A stretch of DNA of 64,000 nt, taken from contig NZ_UFQC01000005.1 in assembly GCF_900496975.1 (NCBI RefSeq), forward strand, positions 1 to 64,000. The letters run 5' to 3'. Under the pieces are notes generated by a model that saw nothing but the letters and a program-made list of their open reading frames with translations, ran no database searches and was not told where the DNA came from. This stretch comes from Achromobacter veterisilvae. Its GTDB lineage: Bacteria > Pseudomonadota > Gammaproteobacteria > Burkholderiales > Burkholderiaceae_B. Shown here in pieces: positions 43,038 to 52,375 of the stretch (its first letter is position 1; every line of letters starts with the position of its first letter). A program made the translations under genes and the position numbers.

Positions 43038-43682
43038 GTGCGTCGCAAATCTCCCTTTGGCGGCAGCAAGCTGACCGCCCTGGCCGTGGCCGTGATTCTT
43101 GCGGCCGCGGGCGCCATCGTCAATTGGCTGCAGCCCTCGGAGCCGGAAGGGCGGCGGTCGCCCCCCTCCGCCCAGAACCGGCCGGGCCCGGCCCTGGCGG
43201 GCGGGATTCCCCAAGGCAGCTACACGCTGACCGGCATGATCGTCAATGTCGCCGACGGCGATACCGTGACCCTGCGCGCGCCGGACGGCCAGCGCAGGAT
43301 CCGCATGGACAGCATCGACGCGCCCGAGGAGGGCCATGGCGCCGAACAGCCCGGCCAGCCCTATGCCGAGGCCTCGCGCAAGCACCTGGCCGGCCTGGTC
43401 GCGGGCAAGACGCTCACCGCGCAATGCTACGAGCAGGACCAGTACGGACGGGACGTCTGCGCGCTGATCCTGGAAGACGGCCGCTCCGCCAACCGCGCCC
43501 AGGTCGAGGCCGGCTACGCCTGGGCCTATACGGCGCGGCAGGGCGACTACCTGCGCGACAAGGCCATGCCGGACCTCCAGCGCCAGGCCAAGGCGGCCGG
43601 GCGCGGCCTGTGGGCCCAACAGGGCGCCATGCAGCCCTGGAAATGGCGCTATGACTGCTGGCGGCAGCGCCAATGCGGCTGA
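43038..43682 (+). CDS. Thermonuclease (staphylococcal nuclease-like) protein, membrane-anchored or exported
   Basis: 214 residues from GTG 43038 (GGAG eight bases upstream). An N-terminal hydrophobic segment (about 12-30) acts as a signal anchor. The SNase domain (about 62-195) shows VADGDTVTLRAPDGQRRIRM, then DSIDAPE with the catalytic Arg/Glu pattern and EQDQYGRDVC with the second Arg. It would hydrolyse nucleic acids, probably in the periplasm. The long Pro/Ser linker between 35 and 60 is typical. It is not coupled to its neighbours. Confidence 0.88.
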   Translation: MRRKSPFGGSKLTALAVAVILAAAGAIVNWLQPSEPEGRRSPPSAQNRPGPALAGGIPQGSYTLTGMIVNVADGDTVTLRAPDGQRRIRMDSIDAPEEGHGAEQPGQPYAEASRKHLAGLVAGKTLTAQCYEQDQYGRDVCALILEDGRSANRAQVEAGYAWAYTARQGDYLRDKAMPDLQRQAKAAGRGLWAQQGAMQPWKWRYDCWRQRQCG

Positions 43683-43770
43683 CCGGCAGCCGGCCGTAGG
43701 GGATGCCTGGGTATGGGCCCGGGCCCGTGTTTGCTATCCTCTGTCGCAACGATTCGAAGGGAAGGTTTCC

Positions 43771-46008
43771 ATGCGTGCACTGAAGCGGCTCTGGGCGACG
43801 GCCATGCTGTTGTTGCTGGCGTTGGCGGGCTGCTCGCAAGAAAGCCCCATCAACAGTCCCTATCCGTCCGGCGCCGAAGCCCGGAACACGCTGTATTCCG
43901 CTTTCGTCAAGCGTTCCCCGAAGTACCTGGACCCGGCCAGTTCCTATTCCGGCGATGAAACTCCCTATACCTACAACATCTACGAGACGCTTTACGGCTA
44001 CCACTATCTGAAGCGGCCGTACGAACTGGTGCCGCGCGCGGCGGCGTCGATCGATCCGCCGGTCTACCTGGACGCGCAGGGCAACACGCTGCCGGCCGAC
44101 ACGCCGGGCGAGCAGATCGCGCAAAGCGTCTACGACATCAAGATCCGCCCGGGTTCGCGCTTCGCGCCCCATCCGGCGTTCGCCCGCAAGCCCGACGGCG
44201 GCTACGACTACTATCCGCTGGCGCCGGGCGAGCTGGACGGCAAGTACTACATTCCCGATTTCCCGCGCACCGGCACACGCGAACTGACCGCCGACGACTA
44301 CGTCTACGCCTTCCGCCGGCTGGCCAGCCCGCGCGTGGTGTCGCCGATTTCCTCCCTGATGGCCGAGCACGTGGCCGGCCTGAAGGAATACGGCGAACGC
44401 CTGCGCCAGCGCGACCAGGCGCTGCGCCGCGACGCGCCGGGCGGAGCCGGCGCGCCGCCCTGGCTGGACCTGCGCGAGCCCGACGGCTTCACCGGCGTGC
44501 AGGCGCTGGATCCGCACACGCTGCGCATCCGCGTCAACGGCAAGTACCCGCAGTTCAAGTACTGGCTGGCCATGACCTTCACGGCGCCCATCCCCTGGGA
44601 GGCCGACCGCTTCTACAGCCAGCCCGGCATGGCGGCGCACGACCTGTCGTTCAATACCTGGCCCGTGGGCACCGGCCCGTACATGCTGGTGGAGTCCTTG
44701 CAGAACCGCCGCCACGTGCTGGGCCGCAATCCCAATTTCCACGGCGAACCCTATCCCTGCGAGGGCGAGCCCGGCGACCGCGCCGCCGGCCTGCTGGCGG
44801 ACTGCGGCAAGCCCACGCCCTTCATCGACCGGGCGGAATTCAGCGTGGAAAAGGAAATTACCCCGCTGACGGGCAAATTCACTCAGGGCTATTACGACAT
44901 GCCGCAGATCGAGCGCGGCGAGTACGGGGTGGCCATGTTGGTCGCCGCCGCCGACAGCCAGGACAAGGCGCGCCTCTACAGCGAGCACGGCATCAAACTG
45001 CCCACCACGGTCGAGACCGCCAACTGGTACATGGGCTTCAACTGGCTGGACCCCGTCGTGGGCAAGGGCGATACGCCCGAGCAGGAGGAAAAGAACCGCA
45101 AGCTGCGCCAGGCGATCAGCATCGCCTTCGACTGGGAGGAATACGTGGCGGTGTTCGAGAACAGCCAGGCGTCCGTGGCCTACGGCCCGGTGCCGCCCGG
45201 CGTGCTCGGCTACCGCGATCCGCCCGAGGGCGTGAATCCGGTGGTCTACGACCTGGTGGACGGCAAGCCGGTGCGCAAGTCCGTGGACGCGGCCAAGCGC
45301 CTGCTGGCCGAAGCCGGATACCCGGACGGCCGCAACGCCAAGACCGGCGCGCCGCTGGTGCTGTACTACGACTCCATGTCGGGCGGCGGCTCCAATCCGC
45401 AGTTCGACTGGATGCGGCGCCAGCTTGCCAAGATCGGCGTCCAGTTGGACGTGCGCGCCACCGACTACAACCGCTTCCAGGACAAGATGATGCGCGGCGC
45501 CGCCCAGATCTTCCTGTGGGGCTGGAGCGCCGACTATCCCGACGCCGAGAACTTCCTGTTCCTGTTGTACGGCCCGAACGCCAAGGCCAAGGGCGGCGGC
45601 GAGAACGCGGCCAACTACGCCAGCCCCGAGTACGACCGCCTCTTCGAACAACTGAAGTTCCTGGACGACGGCCCCGAAAAAGAACAGTTGATCGCCAGGA
45701 TGGTGGCCATCGTGCAGCGCGACGCGCCCTGGATGTTCGGCTATTTCCCGATGTCGGGCGGCGCCTACCAGCAATGGGTGGGCAACGCCAAACCGACGCA
45801 GATGGTTCGCAACACGCTCCAGTACATGAAGATCGACCCCGAACTGCGCCAGCGGAAAATCGACGAATGGAATTCTCCGCGGTGGTGGCCCATCGGTGTC
45901 TTCATATTGCTGCTGGCGCTGGCGGTCTGGCCTTCCTACGTGGCGCTGAAGCGGCGTGAACGCCAGACGGCATTTGTGCCGCGCGTCGGCAAGGAGCATC
46001 AATCATGA
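43771..46008 (+). CDS. ABC transporter substrate-binding lipoprotein, oligopeptide type (family 5)
   Basis: 745 residues from the ATG at 43771 (GAAGGGAAGG upstream). A signal peptide ends at lipobox LALAGC. The SBP_bac_5 domain follows, with FAFxxR-like YVYAFRRLASPRVV, DPHTLRIRV, GTGPYML and a C-terminal WSADYPDAENFLFLLY. At the extreme C-terminus a hydrophobic segment (WWPIGVFILLLALAVWP) would add a membrane anchor, which is unusual for a lipoprotein receptor. It starts an operon with two permeases and a double ATPase; the substrate is probably a peptide or similar solute. Confidence 0.9.
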   Translation: MRALKRLWATAMLLLLALAGCSQESPINSPYPSGAEARNTLYSAFVKRSPKYLDPASSYSGDETPYTYNIYETLYGYHYLKRPYELVPRAAASIDPPVYLDAQGNTLPADTPGEQIAQSVYDIKIRPGSRFAPHPAFARKPDGGYDYYPLAPGELDGKYYIPDFPRTGTRELTADDYVYAFRRLASPRVVSPISSLMAEHVAGLKEYGERLRQRDQALRRDAPGGAGAPPWLDLREPDGFTGVQALDPHTLRIRVNGKYPQFKYWLAMTFTAPIPWEADRFYSQPGMAAHDLSFNTWPVGTGPYMLVESLQNRRHVLGRNPNFHGEPYPCEGEPGDRAAGLLADCGKPTPFIDRAEFSVEKEITPLTGKFTQGYYDMPQIERGEYGVAMLVAAADSQDKARLYSEHGIKLPTTVETANWYMGFNWLDPVVGKGDTPEQEEKNRKLRQAISIAFDWEEYVAVFENSQASVAYGPVPPGVLGYRDPPEGVNPVVYDLVDGKPVRKSVDAAKRLLAEAGYPDGRNAKTGAPLVLYYDSMSGGGSNPQFDWMRRQLAKIGVQLDVRATDYNRFQDKMMRGAAQIFLWGWSADYPDAENFLFLLYGPNAKAKGGGENAANYASPEYDRLFEQLKFLDDGPEKEQLIARMVAIVQRDAPWMFGYFPMSGGAYQQWVGNAKPTQMVRNTLQYMKIDPELRQRKIDEWNSPRWWPIGVFILLLALAVWPSYVALKRRERQTAFVPRVGKEHQS

Positions 46009-46982
46009 TCGGCTACGTGATCCGCCGGCTGCTGTACGGCGTGCTGATCCTGATCGGCGTGAACCTCTTCACCTTCATCCTGTTCTTCGCGGTGAACACG
46101 CCCGACGACATGGCGCGGCTGGCCATCGGCGGGCAGCGCGCCAACCAGGAAGCGGTGGAAAAATGGAAGGCCGAACGCGGCTACGACAAGCCGCTGTTCT
46201 TCAATGGCCAGGCGCAGGGCGCGGCGCGGCTCACCGACACGGTGTTCTACCAGCGTTCGGTGCCGCTCCTGGCCATGGACTTCGGCGCCTCCGACGGCGG
46301 CCGCGACATCGGCCGCGAGATCCAGACGCGCATGGGGCCCAGCCTGGCGCTCGCGGTGCCCACCTTCGTCCTGGGGCTTTTCGTCAGCATCGTCTTTTCC
46401 CTGACGCTGGTGTATTTCCGGGCCACGCGGCTCGACTTCTGGGGCGTGGTGCTCTGCGTGCTGCTGCTGTCCATTTCCAGCCTGTTCTACATCATCGCCG
46501 GCCAATGGGTCTTCGCGAAGCTGCTGCGGCTGGTGCCGTTCTCGGGCTTTTCCGGGGGGCTGGACGCGGTCAAGTTCCTGGCGCTGCCGGTGCTGGTGGC
46601 CATTGTGTCGCGGCTGGGGCCGGAGGCGCGCTTCTACCGCACCCTGTTCCTGGAGGAGATCGGCAAGGACTACGTGCGCACCGCCCGTTCCAAAGGGCTG
46701 GCCGAGCGCGTGGTGCTGTTCCGGCACGTGCTGCGCAATGCCATGCTGCCTATCCTGACCAGCACGGTGGCCGCCTTGCCGCTGCTGTTCATGGGCAGCC
46801 TGATCGCGGAATCCTTCTTCGGCATCCCCGGCCTGGGCAGCTACACCATCGACGCCATCAACGCGCAGGACTTTTCGATCGTGCGCGCCATGGTGTTCCT
46901 CGGTTCGGCCCTCTACATCGTCGGGCTGATCCTGGCCGACATTTCCTACACGCTGGCCGACCCCCGCGTCAGATTCGAGTAG
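46005..46982 (+). CDS. ABC transporter permease (DppB/YejB type)
   Basis: 325 residues. The N-terminal helix MIGYVIRRLLYGVLILIGVN and about six helices in all; the cytoplasmic EAA loop is present as TARSKGLAERVVLFRHVLRNAMLPI. It forms the inner-membrane channel with the next gene's product. Start overlaps the SBP stop by ATGA. Confidence 0.92.
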   Translation: MIGYVIRRLLYGVLILIGVNLFTFILFFAVNTPDDMARLAIGGQRANQEAVEKWKAERGYDKPLFFNGQAQGAARLTDTVFYQRSVPLLAMDFGASDGGRDIGREIQTRMGPSLALAVPTFVLGLFVSIVFSLTLVYFRATRLDFWGVVLCVLLLSISSLFYIIAGQWVFAKLLRLVPFSGFSGGLDAVKFLALPVLVAIVSRLGPEARFYRTLFLEEIGKDYVRTARSKGLAERVVLFRHVLRNAMLPILTSTVAALPLLFMGSLIAESFFGIPGLGSYTIDAINAQDFSIVRAMVFLGSALYIVGLILADISYTLADPRVRFE

Positions 46983-46987
46983 CCGAC

Positions 46988-48487
46988 ATGCCCAAGTTCG
47001 TCTTCCTCTGGACCGATATCGCGCTGTGGCTCATGGCGCTGGGCGCCGCGGCCTACGCCTGGCGCGTGCGCCGCAGCCCCAACCTGCGCGCGACCTGGGT
47101 CCGCGTCGCCCGCGATACGCCCGCCATGTGTTCGGCCGTGATCCTTTCCGCCTTCGTCGCGGTCGGCCTGCTCGATTCGGTGCACTACCGGCCGCTGCTG
47201 CCGCCGGCGCCCGGGGCGGCGGCCGACGCGGGCCCGGTCTATGCGCCCGCGGTCCAGTCGGCGCTGGACGGCCTGCTGGCCGGCACCGTGCTGACGCGGC
47301 CGGAGAAAACCTATTCCGTGCCGCTGGCCGTGCGCCAGTTCACCAAGGAAACCCTGCTCGTCGACGGCAAGCCGGTGCGCGACTTTCCCCGGCTGCGTGG
47401 CGCGGGCGTGCACCTGGACGATCCCGACGGGGATCACTTGGGCGACGTGTTCAAGCGGCTGGGCGGGGGCCTGGCCGGGGGGCTGGCGGTCGCGCTGGCG
47501 GCGGCGGGGCTGCTGTCTGTCGGCCTGGCGCGGCGCGCCCGGGCGGCCGCCGACACGGGGAGCGGCCATGCCGGCGTGCCATGGGTCGCCATGTTGCTGA
47601 CGTTCACGCTGCTGTGCCTGGCGGTCGGCGCCCTGGCCGGGCTGTCCAGCGGCTACCATGCGCTGGGCACCGACCGCATCGGCAACGACGTGCTGTGGCA
47701 GGCGCTGAAAAGCATCCGCACCGCGCTGGTCATCGGCAGCCTCACCACCATCGCCATGCTGCCGCCGGCGATCGTCTTCGGCATCGCCGCCGGCTATTTC
47801 AAGGGCAAGGTCGACGACGCCATCCAGTATCTCTACACCACCATCACCTCGATCCCGGGCGTGCTGCTGGTGGCCGCCTGCGCGTTGATGATGCAGGTCT
47901 ACATCGACAACCACGCCGACCTGTTCGATACCTCCGCCGCGCGCGCGGACCTGCGCCTGTTCCTGCTCTGCATGATCCTGGGGTTCACGGGGTGGGCGGG
48001 GCTGTGCCGCCTGCTGCGCGCGGAAACGCTGAAGCTGCGCGAACTGGAATACGTGCAGGCGGCGCGGGCGTTCGGCGTGTCGCACTGGCGCATCATGACG
48101 CGCCACCTGCTGCCCAACGTGGCGCACCTGGTGCTGATCACCATGGTGCTGGAATTCTCGGGCCTGGTCCTGTATGAAGCCGTGCTGTCCTACCTGGGCA
48201 TCGGCGTGGATCCCAGCATGAATTCCTTCGGCTCCATGATCGACGGCGCCCGGCTGGAGATGTCCCGCGATCCCATGGTCTGGTGGAATCTGATGACCGC
48301 TTTCATTTTCATGCTGGCGCTGGTGCTGGCGGCCAATCTGTTCGCCGACGCCGTGCGCGACGCCTTCGACCCCCGCACCCGCCGCTACAAGCCCGGCCGC
48401 ATCGCCCGCTACGGCCTGTTCGGCCGGGGGGCCAAGCCCGCGCTGGCGGCGGACGCCCGCCAGTCCCGGCCGGGAGACGCGCCATGA
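46988..48487 (+). CDS. ABC transporter permease (DppC/YejE type) with an enlarged N-terminal region
   Basis: 499 residues, longer than usual for this family (near 300-350). The first 200 residues hold three hydrophobic segments and a periplasmic-looking insert; the canonical permease follows, beginning near LGTDRIGNDVLWQALKSIRTAL and with the EAA loop AARAFGVSHWRIMTRHLLPN. The ending VRDAFDPRTRR is shared with DppC/YejE. It pairs with the preceding permease (5-bp gap) and overlaps the ATPase gene by ATGA. Confidence 0.9.
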   Translation: MPKFVFLWTDIALWLMALGAAAYAWRVRRSPNLRATWVRVARDTPAMCSAVILSAFVAVGLLDSVHYRPLLPPAPGAAADAGPVYAPAVQSALDGLLAGTVLTRPEKTYSVPLAVRQFTKETLLVDGKPVRDFPRLRGAGVHLDDPDGDHLGDVFKRLGGGLAGGLAVALAAAGLLSVGLARRARAAADTGSGHAGVPWVAMLLTFTLLCLAVGALAGLSSGYHALGTDRIGNDVLWQALKSIRTALVIGSLTTIAMLPPAIVFGIAAGYFKGKVDDAIQYLYTTITSIPGVLLVAACALMMQVYIDNHADLFDTSAARADLRLFLLCMILGFTGWAGLCRLLRAETLKLRELEYVQAARAFGVSHWRIMTRHLLPNVAHLVLITMVLEFSGLVLYEAVLSYLGIGVDPSMNSFGSMIDGARLEMSRDPMVWWNLMTAFIFMLALVLAANLFADAVRDAFDPRTRRYKPGRIARYGLFGRGAKPALAADARQSRPGDAP

Positions 48488-50172
48488 ACCAGGCTCCCTT
48501 GCTGGAGGTGCGCGGCCTGGACGTGGACATCGCCGGCGAAAGCGGCATGACGCACGCGGTCAAGCGCTTGCAACTGGCCATCGCCCGGCGGCAGACTTTC
48601 GCGCTGGTCGGCGAATCCGGCTGCGGCAAGAGCATGACGGCGCTTGCCTTGCTGCGCCTGCTGCCGGACGCCGGACGCATCGTGGGCGGGCAGATCGACC
48701 TGGACGGAGAAGACCTGAACCGCCTGCCGGAAAGCGCCATGCGCGGGGTGCGGGGCGGCCGGATCGGCATCATTTTCCAGGAACCGTCCACCAGCCTGAA
48801 CCCGGTCATGCGGGTGGGCGACCAGATCGTCGAAACGCTGGCCGCCCATACGCCCCTGCGCGGCGCGGCGGCGCGCGCGCGCGCCATCGACTGGCTGCGG
48901 CGGGTGGGCATCCCCGAACCCGAGCGGCGCGTCGACGACTATCCGTTCCAGTTCTCGGGCGGCCAGAAGCAGCGCGTCATGATCGCTATCGCGCTGGCGG
49001 CCGAACCGTCGCTGCTGATCGCCGACGAGCCGACCACGGCGCTGGACGTCACCGTGCAGGCGCAGGTGCTGGACCTGCTGGCCGACATCCAGCGCGAAAT
49101 GGGCATGGCCGTGCTGCTGATCACGCATGACCTCGCCGTCGTGAAGAACGTGGCCCACCACGTGGCCCTGATGCGCGGGGGCGAGATCGTGGAGAGCGCC
49201 GACGCCGAGGAGTTCTTCCGGGCGCCCAAGCATCCCTATGCGCGGCAACTGTTCGAAGCCATTCCCACCTTCGAGAAGCGCGGCGTTCCCTTGACGGAGC
49301 CGGGCCGCGAGGCCATGGCCCGCGGCGGCCGCGCCGCGGACCGGGCCGCGCGCGGCGGCGTGGTGCTCGACGTCCAGGACCTCAAGGTCCATTACCCCGT
49401 GCGCAAGGGCCCGCTGCGCCGCATCGTGTCCTGGGTCAAGGCCGCCGACGGGGTCACGTTCACGCTGAAGGCGGGCGAGACCCTGGCCCTGCTGGGCGAG
49501 TCCGGCTGCGGCAAGACCACCACCGGCAAGGCGCTGCTGCGGCTGATCGACGGCGCGCGGGTCTCGGGCCGCGCCATGCTGCTGGGACAGGACCTGCTCG
49601 TCGCCGACCGCCGCAAGCTGCAGCGCCTGCGGCAGGACATCCAGATTGTCTTCCAGGATCCCTACGCCTCGCTCGATCCGCGCATGCGGGTGGGAGACAT
49701 CCTGGACGAAGGCCTGGCGTCCCTGCGGCGCGGCATGAGCAAGGAGGCGCGCGCCGAACGGGCGGCGCGCCTGGTCGAACGGGTCGGCCTGCCGGCCAAC
49801 ACGCTTGCCCGCTATCCGCATGAATTCTCGGGCGGCCAGCGCCAGCGCATCGCGATCGCGCGGGCGCTGGCCGTCGAACCGAAAGTGCTGATCTGCGATG
49901 AGCCCACGTCCGCCCTGGACGTGTCGGTGCAGGCGCAGATCCTGGACCTGCTGCGCGAGCTGCAGGACGAACTGGGCATCGCCTACCTGTTCATCACGCA
50001 CAACTTCGGCGTGGTCGAATACCTGGCGGACCGCATCGCGGTCATGGAGGGCGGCCGCATCATCGAACTGGGGCCGGCCGCCGAGGTGCTGCATGCGCCG
50101 CGCCAGGACATGACGCGCAGGCTGCTGGCGGCCGTGCCGCGCCTGCAGTTCGGTCCGTCCGGACCCGCCTGA
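48484..50172 (+). CDS. ABC transporter ATP-binding protein with two fused ATPase domains (YejF-like)
   Basis: 562 residues. Domain 1 (about 1-275) has Walker A GESGCGKS, signature [10 protein letters not shown] and Walker B LLIADEP; domain 2 (about 295-555) has [18 protein letters not shown] and [12 protein letters not shown]. Both carry the oligopeptide-transporter C-terminal type ([12 protein letters not shown]). The fusion of DppD- and DppF-like halves and the SBP-permease-permease-ATPase order match YejABEF. It energises import of the solute. No similarity rules out a peptide, glutathione or microcin-like substrate. Confidence 0.93.
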   Translation: MNQAPLLEVRGLDVDIAGESGMTHAVKRLQLAIARRQTFALVGESGCGKSMTALALLRLLPDAGRIVGGQIDLDGEDLNRLPESAMRGVRGGRIGIIFQEPSTSLNPVMRVGDQIVETLAAHTPLRGAAARARAIDWLRRVGIPEPERRVDDYPFQFSGGQKQRVMIAIALAAEPSLLIADEPTTALDVTVQAQVLDLLADIQREMGMAVLLITHDLAVVKNVAHHVALMRGGEIVESADAEEFFRAPKHPYARQLFEAIPTFEKRGVPLTEPGREAMARGGRAADRAARGGVVLDVQDLKVHYPVRKGPLRRIVSWVKAADGVTFTLKAGETLALLGESGCGKTTTGKALLRLIDGARVSGRAMLLGQDLLVADRRKLQRLRQDIQIVFQDPYASLDPRMRVGDILDEGLASLRRGMSKEARAERAARLVERVGLPANTLARYPHEFSGGQRQRIAIARALAVEPKVLICDEPTSALDVSVQAQILDLLRELQDELGIAYLFITHNFGVVEYLADRIAVMEGGRIIELGPAAEVLHAPRQDMTRRLLAAVPRLQFGPSGPA

Positions 50173-50180
50173 AAGCCGAT

Positions 50181-50208
50181 GCGCCCCGTTCCTCGCGGAA
50201 CGGGGCGC
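50181..50208. terminator. Bidirectional hairpin between the convergent ABC operon and MarR gene
   Basis: GCGCCCCGTTCC (50181-50192) pairs perfectly with GGAACGGGGCGC (50197-50208), with a 4-nt loop. It begins 8 bp after the ATPase stop and ends 31 bp before the MarR stop. No pronounced T-run follows, but position and stability suit shared termination. Confidence 0.65.
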
Positions 50209-50239
50209 GCATTGCCATGCCCGGGCCGGAGTCCGCCCG

Positions 50240-50785
50240 TCAGAACGTGCGCTGCGCGCTGCCCGCTTCCAGCCAGACGAGCGTGTCGTGCCGCAGGGCG
50301 CGCACGCACTGCGCCAGGTAGGCGTGCACCGTCTCCAGCTCCATGGCGTCGTAGCGGCGCGCCGTCGCCGCGACCGCGTCGGCCACCCACTGCCGTTCCT
50401 GCAACAGGTGCTGGCACTGTTCCTCGACCGGCCGGATGACGATCATGCGGCGGTCCAGGGGATGGCGGCCGCGCTGCACGTATCCGGCCGCCTCCAGCCG
50501 GTTGATCAGGGCCGTCGCGCCGCCCGAGCTGATGCCCATCAACTGGGCGAGCTGCCCGGTGGGCAGGGCGTCGAACTCCATCACCAGCTCCAGCGCCTTC
50601 AGGTCGGCCAGTGGGATGCCCAGCTTTTCGGCGAGGGCGGACTGGCACGCCGCGTGGTAGGCGGCGAACTGCCTGCCCAGCATCAGGACGACGTCCTCCA
50701 GCATCTCCGGACGCGCTTCGCTTCTGCGCGCATCGGGCATCACGGTCACATGCTCGTGGCGCAGAATGGTCTCTTGTTGCAGCAT
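50240..50785 (-). CDS. MarR-family transcriptional regulator
   Basis: 181 residues from the ATG at 50785 with AAGGGAG nine bases upstream. The winged helix (about 75-140) contains LPTGQLAQLMGISSGGATALINRLEAAGYVQR and HPLDRRMIVIRP, the recognition helix and wing of MarR. The ligand is unknown. It lies 26 bp downstream of the glycine-rich lipoprotein gene, in the same orientation, and may be cotranscribed with it. Confidence 0.88.
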   Translation of the reverse strand: MLQQETILRHEHVTVMPDARRSEARPEMLEDVVLMLGRQFAAYHAACQSALAEKLGIPLADLKALELVMEFDALPTGQLAQLMGISSGGATALINRLEAAGYVQRGRHPLDRRMIVIRPVEEQCQHLLQERQWVADAVAATARRYDAMELETVHAYLAQCVRALRHDTLVWLEAGSAQRTF

Positions 50786-50811
50786 GGCTTCGCTCCCTTG
50801 AGGATGGAGGA

Positions 50812-52017
50812 TCATTGCCGGGCCGACAGGCCGCCCAGCAGGCCGCCCAGGAGGCCGCCGTTGGCGGCGCCGCCGCCGGTAGTGCCGCCGGTAGCGCCGC
50901 CGGTCAGGCCGCCCGTGACGCCGCCGAGGCCGCCGGTCAGCGAGGCGACGGCTCCGGTGGCGTTCGCGAGCGTCGCGCCCAGCGGATTGGCGTTGCCCGG
51001 CGTGGCGTGGAGCAGGCCGCCGGCGCTGGCGACCGTGCCGCCCAGGCCTTGCAGCACGCCGTTCAGTCCGGCGGCTTCCCCGGGCAGCGATCCGCCCAGG
51101 TTGGTGACGGTGCCGCCCAGGCTGGTCAGCAGGCCGGCAACCGGCGCGCCCAGCCGGGTGGTGTCGCCCACCTGCTGGGTCAGCCCGGTCGCGGTGCCGG
51201 CGAGCGGGCTGGCGCTGGGATCGAGCGCCGCGCCCAGGCCGGCCAGCGTGGGTTGCAGGCCCAGCGGCAGCACGTTGTCCACGGTCTTGCCGGCATTGCC
51301 CAGCGCCGGTTCCAGCAGCGGGGTCGACGGGCCGCCCAGCACGCCGCCGGTGATGCCGGACGCCGCCTGCGTCACGGGATTGAGCAGGCCGCCCTGTCCC
51401 GACAGGCCCGCGGTCAAGGCGCCCACGGCGCTGGTGGCGTTGCCCAGCACGGTCGTCAGGGGATCGGGGTTGTTCGCGTCAGCATGCAGCAGGCCGCCGG
51501 TGCTGGCCACCGTCTTGCCCAGGCCGTCCACCAGGCCGCCGACGCCGGCGCCCAGGCCGCCCGGCAGGCCCGCGCCGTCGACCGTGGCGCCCAGGCCGCC
51601 GACCAGGTCGCCGACCTGTTTGGCGGCGCCGTCCACCGGCTGCCCCAGGCCCGTCGCGGCGCCGATCTGCTGGGTCAGGCCCACCACCGTATCGGCCACG
51701 GGCTTGACGGTGGGATCCAGGGCCTTGCCCACGCCGCCCAGCGTCGCGTCCAGATTCAGCGGCAGGGTGTTGTCCACGGCGCCGCCGGTGTTGCCCAGGG
51801 TCGTTTCAAGCAGGCCGGCCGTGACGGGATTGGTCGGGTCGGTGCCGCCGGGCTTGGTGCCGCCGGGGCTCGTCGGGATGCCCGTGCCCGGCAAACCCGC
51901 GGATTTGCTGCCGCCACCGCCGCCGCCGCATGCGGCCAGCGCGCTCATCAGCGCGGCGGCCAGGGCCGTGGAAGTCAGGATGCGCGAAAGGCGGCGAACC
52001 TCGATTTTGGTATGCAT
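50812..52017 (-). CDS. Gly/Leu/Val-rich lipoprotein with an internal duplication (collagen-like triple-helix-repeat class)
   Basis: 401 residues. Signal peptide with lipobox LAAC, Cys near residue 30, followed by a polyglycine run. Two similar modules of about 130-150 residues follow: module 1 from LLETTLGNTGGAVDNTLPL, module 2 from LLEPALGNAGKTVDNVLPL, each containing GLTQQ(I/V)G, GGTV or GKTV, and ASxGGLLHA. A Gly/Ala/Thr tail ends in GGLLGGLLGGLSARQ. Composition is almost free of aromatic and charged residues. Similar proteins are annotated as collagen-like in Bordetella and Achromobacter; a surface or biofilm role is inference. AAGGAG precedes the ATG. The TpsB gene lies upstream on the same strand. 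Confidence 0.8.
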   Translation of the reverse strand: MHTKIEVRRLSRILTSTALAAALMSALAACGGGGGGSKSAGLPGTGIPTSPGGTKPGGTDPTNPVTAGLLETTLGNTGGAVDNTLPLNLDATLGGVGKALDPTVKPVADTVVGLTQQIGAATGLGQPVDGAAKQVGDLVGGLGATVDGAGLPGGLGAGVGGLVDGLGKTVASTGGLLHADANNPDPLTTVLGNATSAVGALTAGLSGQGGLLNPVTQAASGITGGVLGGPSTPLLEPALGNAGKTVDNVLPLGLQPTLAGLGAALDPSASPLAGTATGLTQQVGDTTRLGAPVAGLLTSLGGTVTNLGGSLPGEAAGLNGVLQGLGGTVASAGGLLHATPGNANPLGATLANATGAVASLTGGLGGVTGGLTGGATGGTTGGGAANGGLLGGLLGGLSARQ

Positions 52018-52375
52018 GGCGAACTCCTTGTGTTGGAAGAGTCAGGCGGAGAAACGGCCCGATACACCTACACATGCACAAAGCGTGCCAACATTTTTCA
52101 AATTGCGAGTCCAGCCTCTGATGCTCGTGACTCGGTTGTAAAAAATCCTTTTATTTCATGGTGTTGAGAGCCGGTGTCGGGTTTACCCCGATTCTGTGAA
52201 ACTCACGGATTTACGATCACGCGGAGCCTGCGAATGTTACGAATGGCCGCTTATCCGGGGTAACGTTACGGATAACGTTACGTTACGCCGGACACGGTTG
52301 CCATGCCGGAAAGACGAAGGCCGCGGGAGGGGGGAAGCGCGGGCGTCCAGATGGGTTGCGCGCGCGCGACGGCGT
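52018..52375. other. Intergenic region between TpsB and the glycine-rich lipoprotein
   Basis: 358 bp holding the promoter of the lipoprotein gene. It contains an AT-rich stretch (52080-52165), the TAACGTTACG repeats described separately, and at 52351 a short block ATGGGTTGCGCGCG resembling the arms of the inverted-repeat elements, 10-25 bp from the TpsB stop. No gene is seen. Confidence 0.5.
52260..52287. promoter_or_regulatory. TAACGTTACG direct repeats, candidate regulator site
   Basis: GTAACGTTAC (52260-52269) is a perfect 10-bp palindrome; TAACGTTACG occurs at 52261-52270 and again at 52273-52282, 12 bp apart, with a trailing GTTACG. The block lies about 240 bp upstream of the glycine-rich lipoprotein gene. 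It has the look of a tandem operator. Confidence 0.4.

Noticed and set aside
43414..46002. 862-codon minus-strand frame opposite the solute-binding protein
   Set aside because: Shadow of the SBP and nuclease genes; no recognisable motifs.
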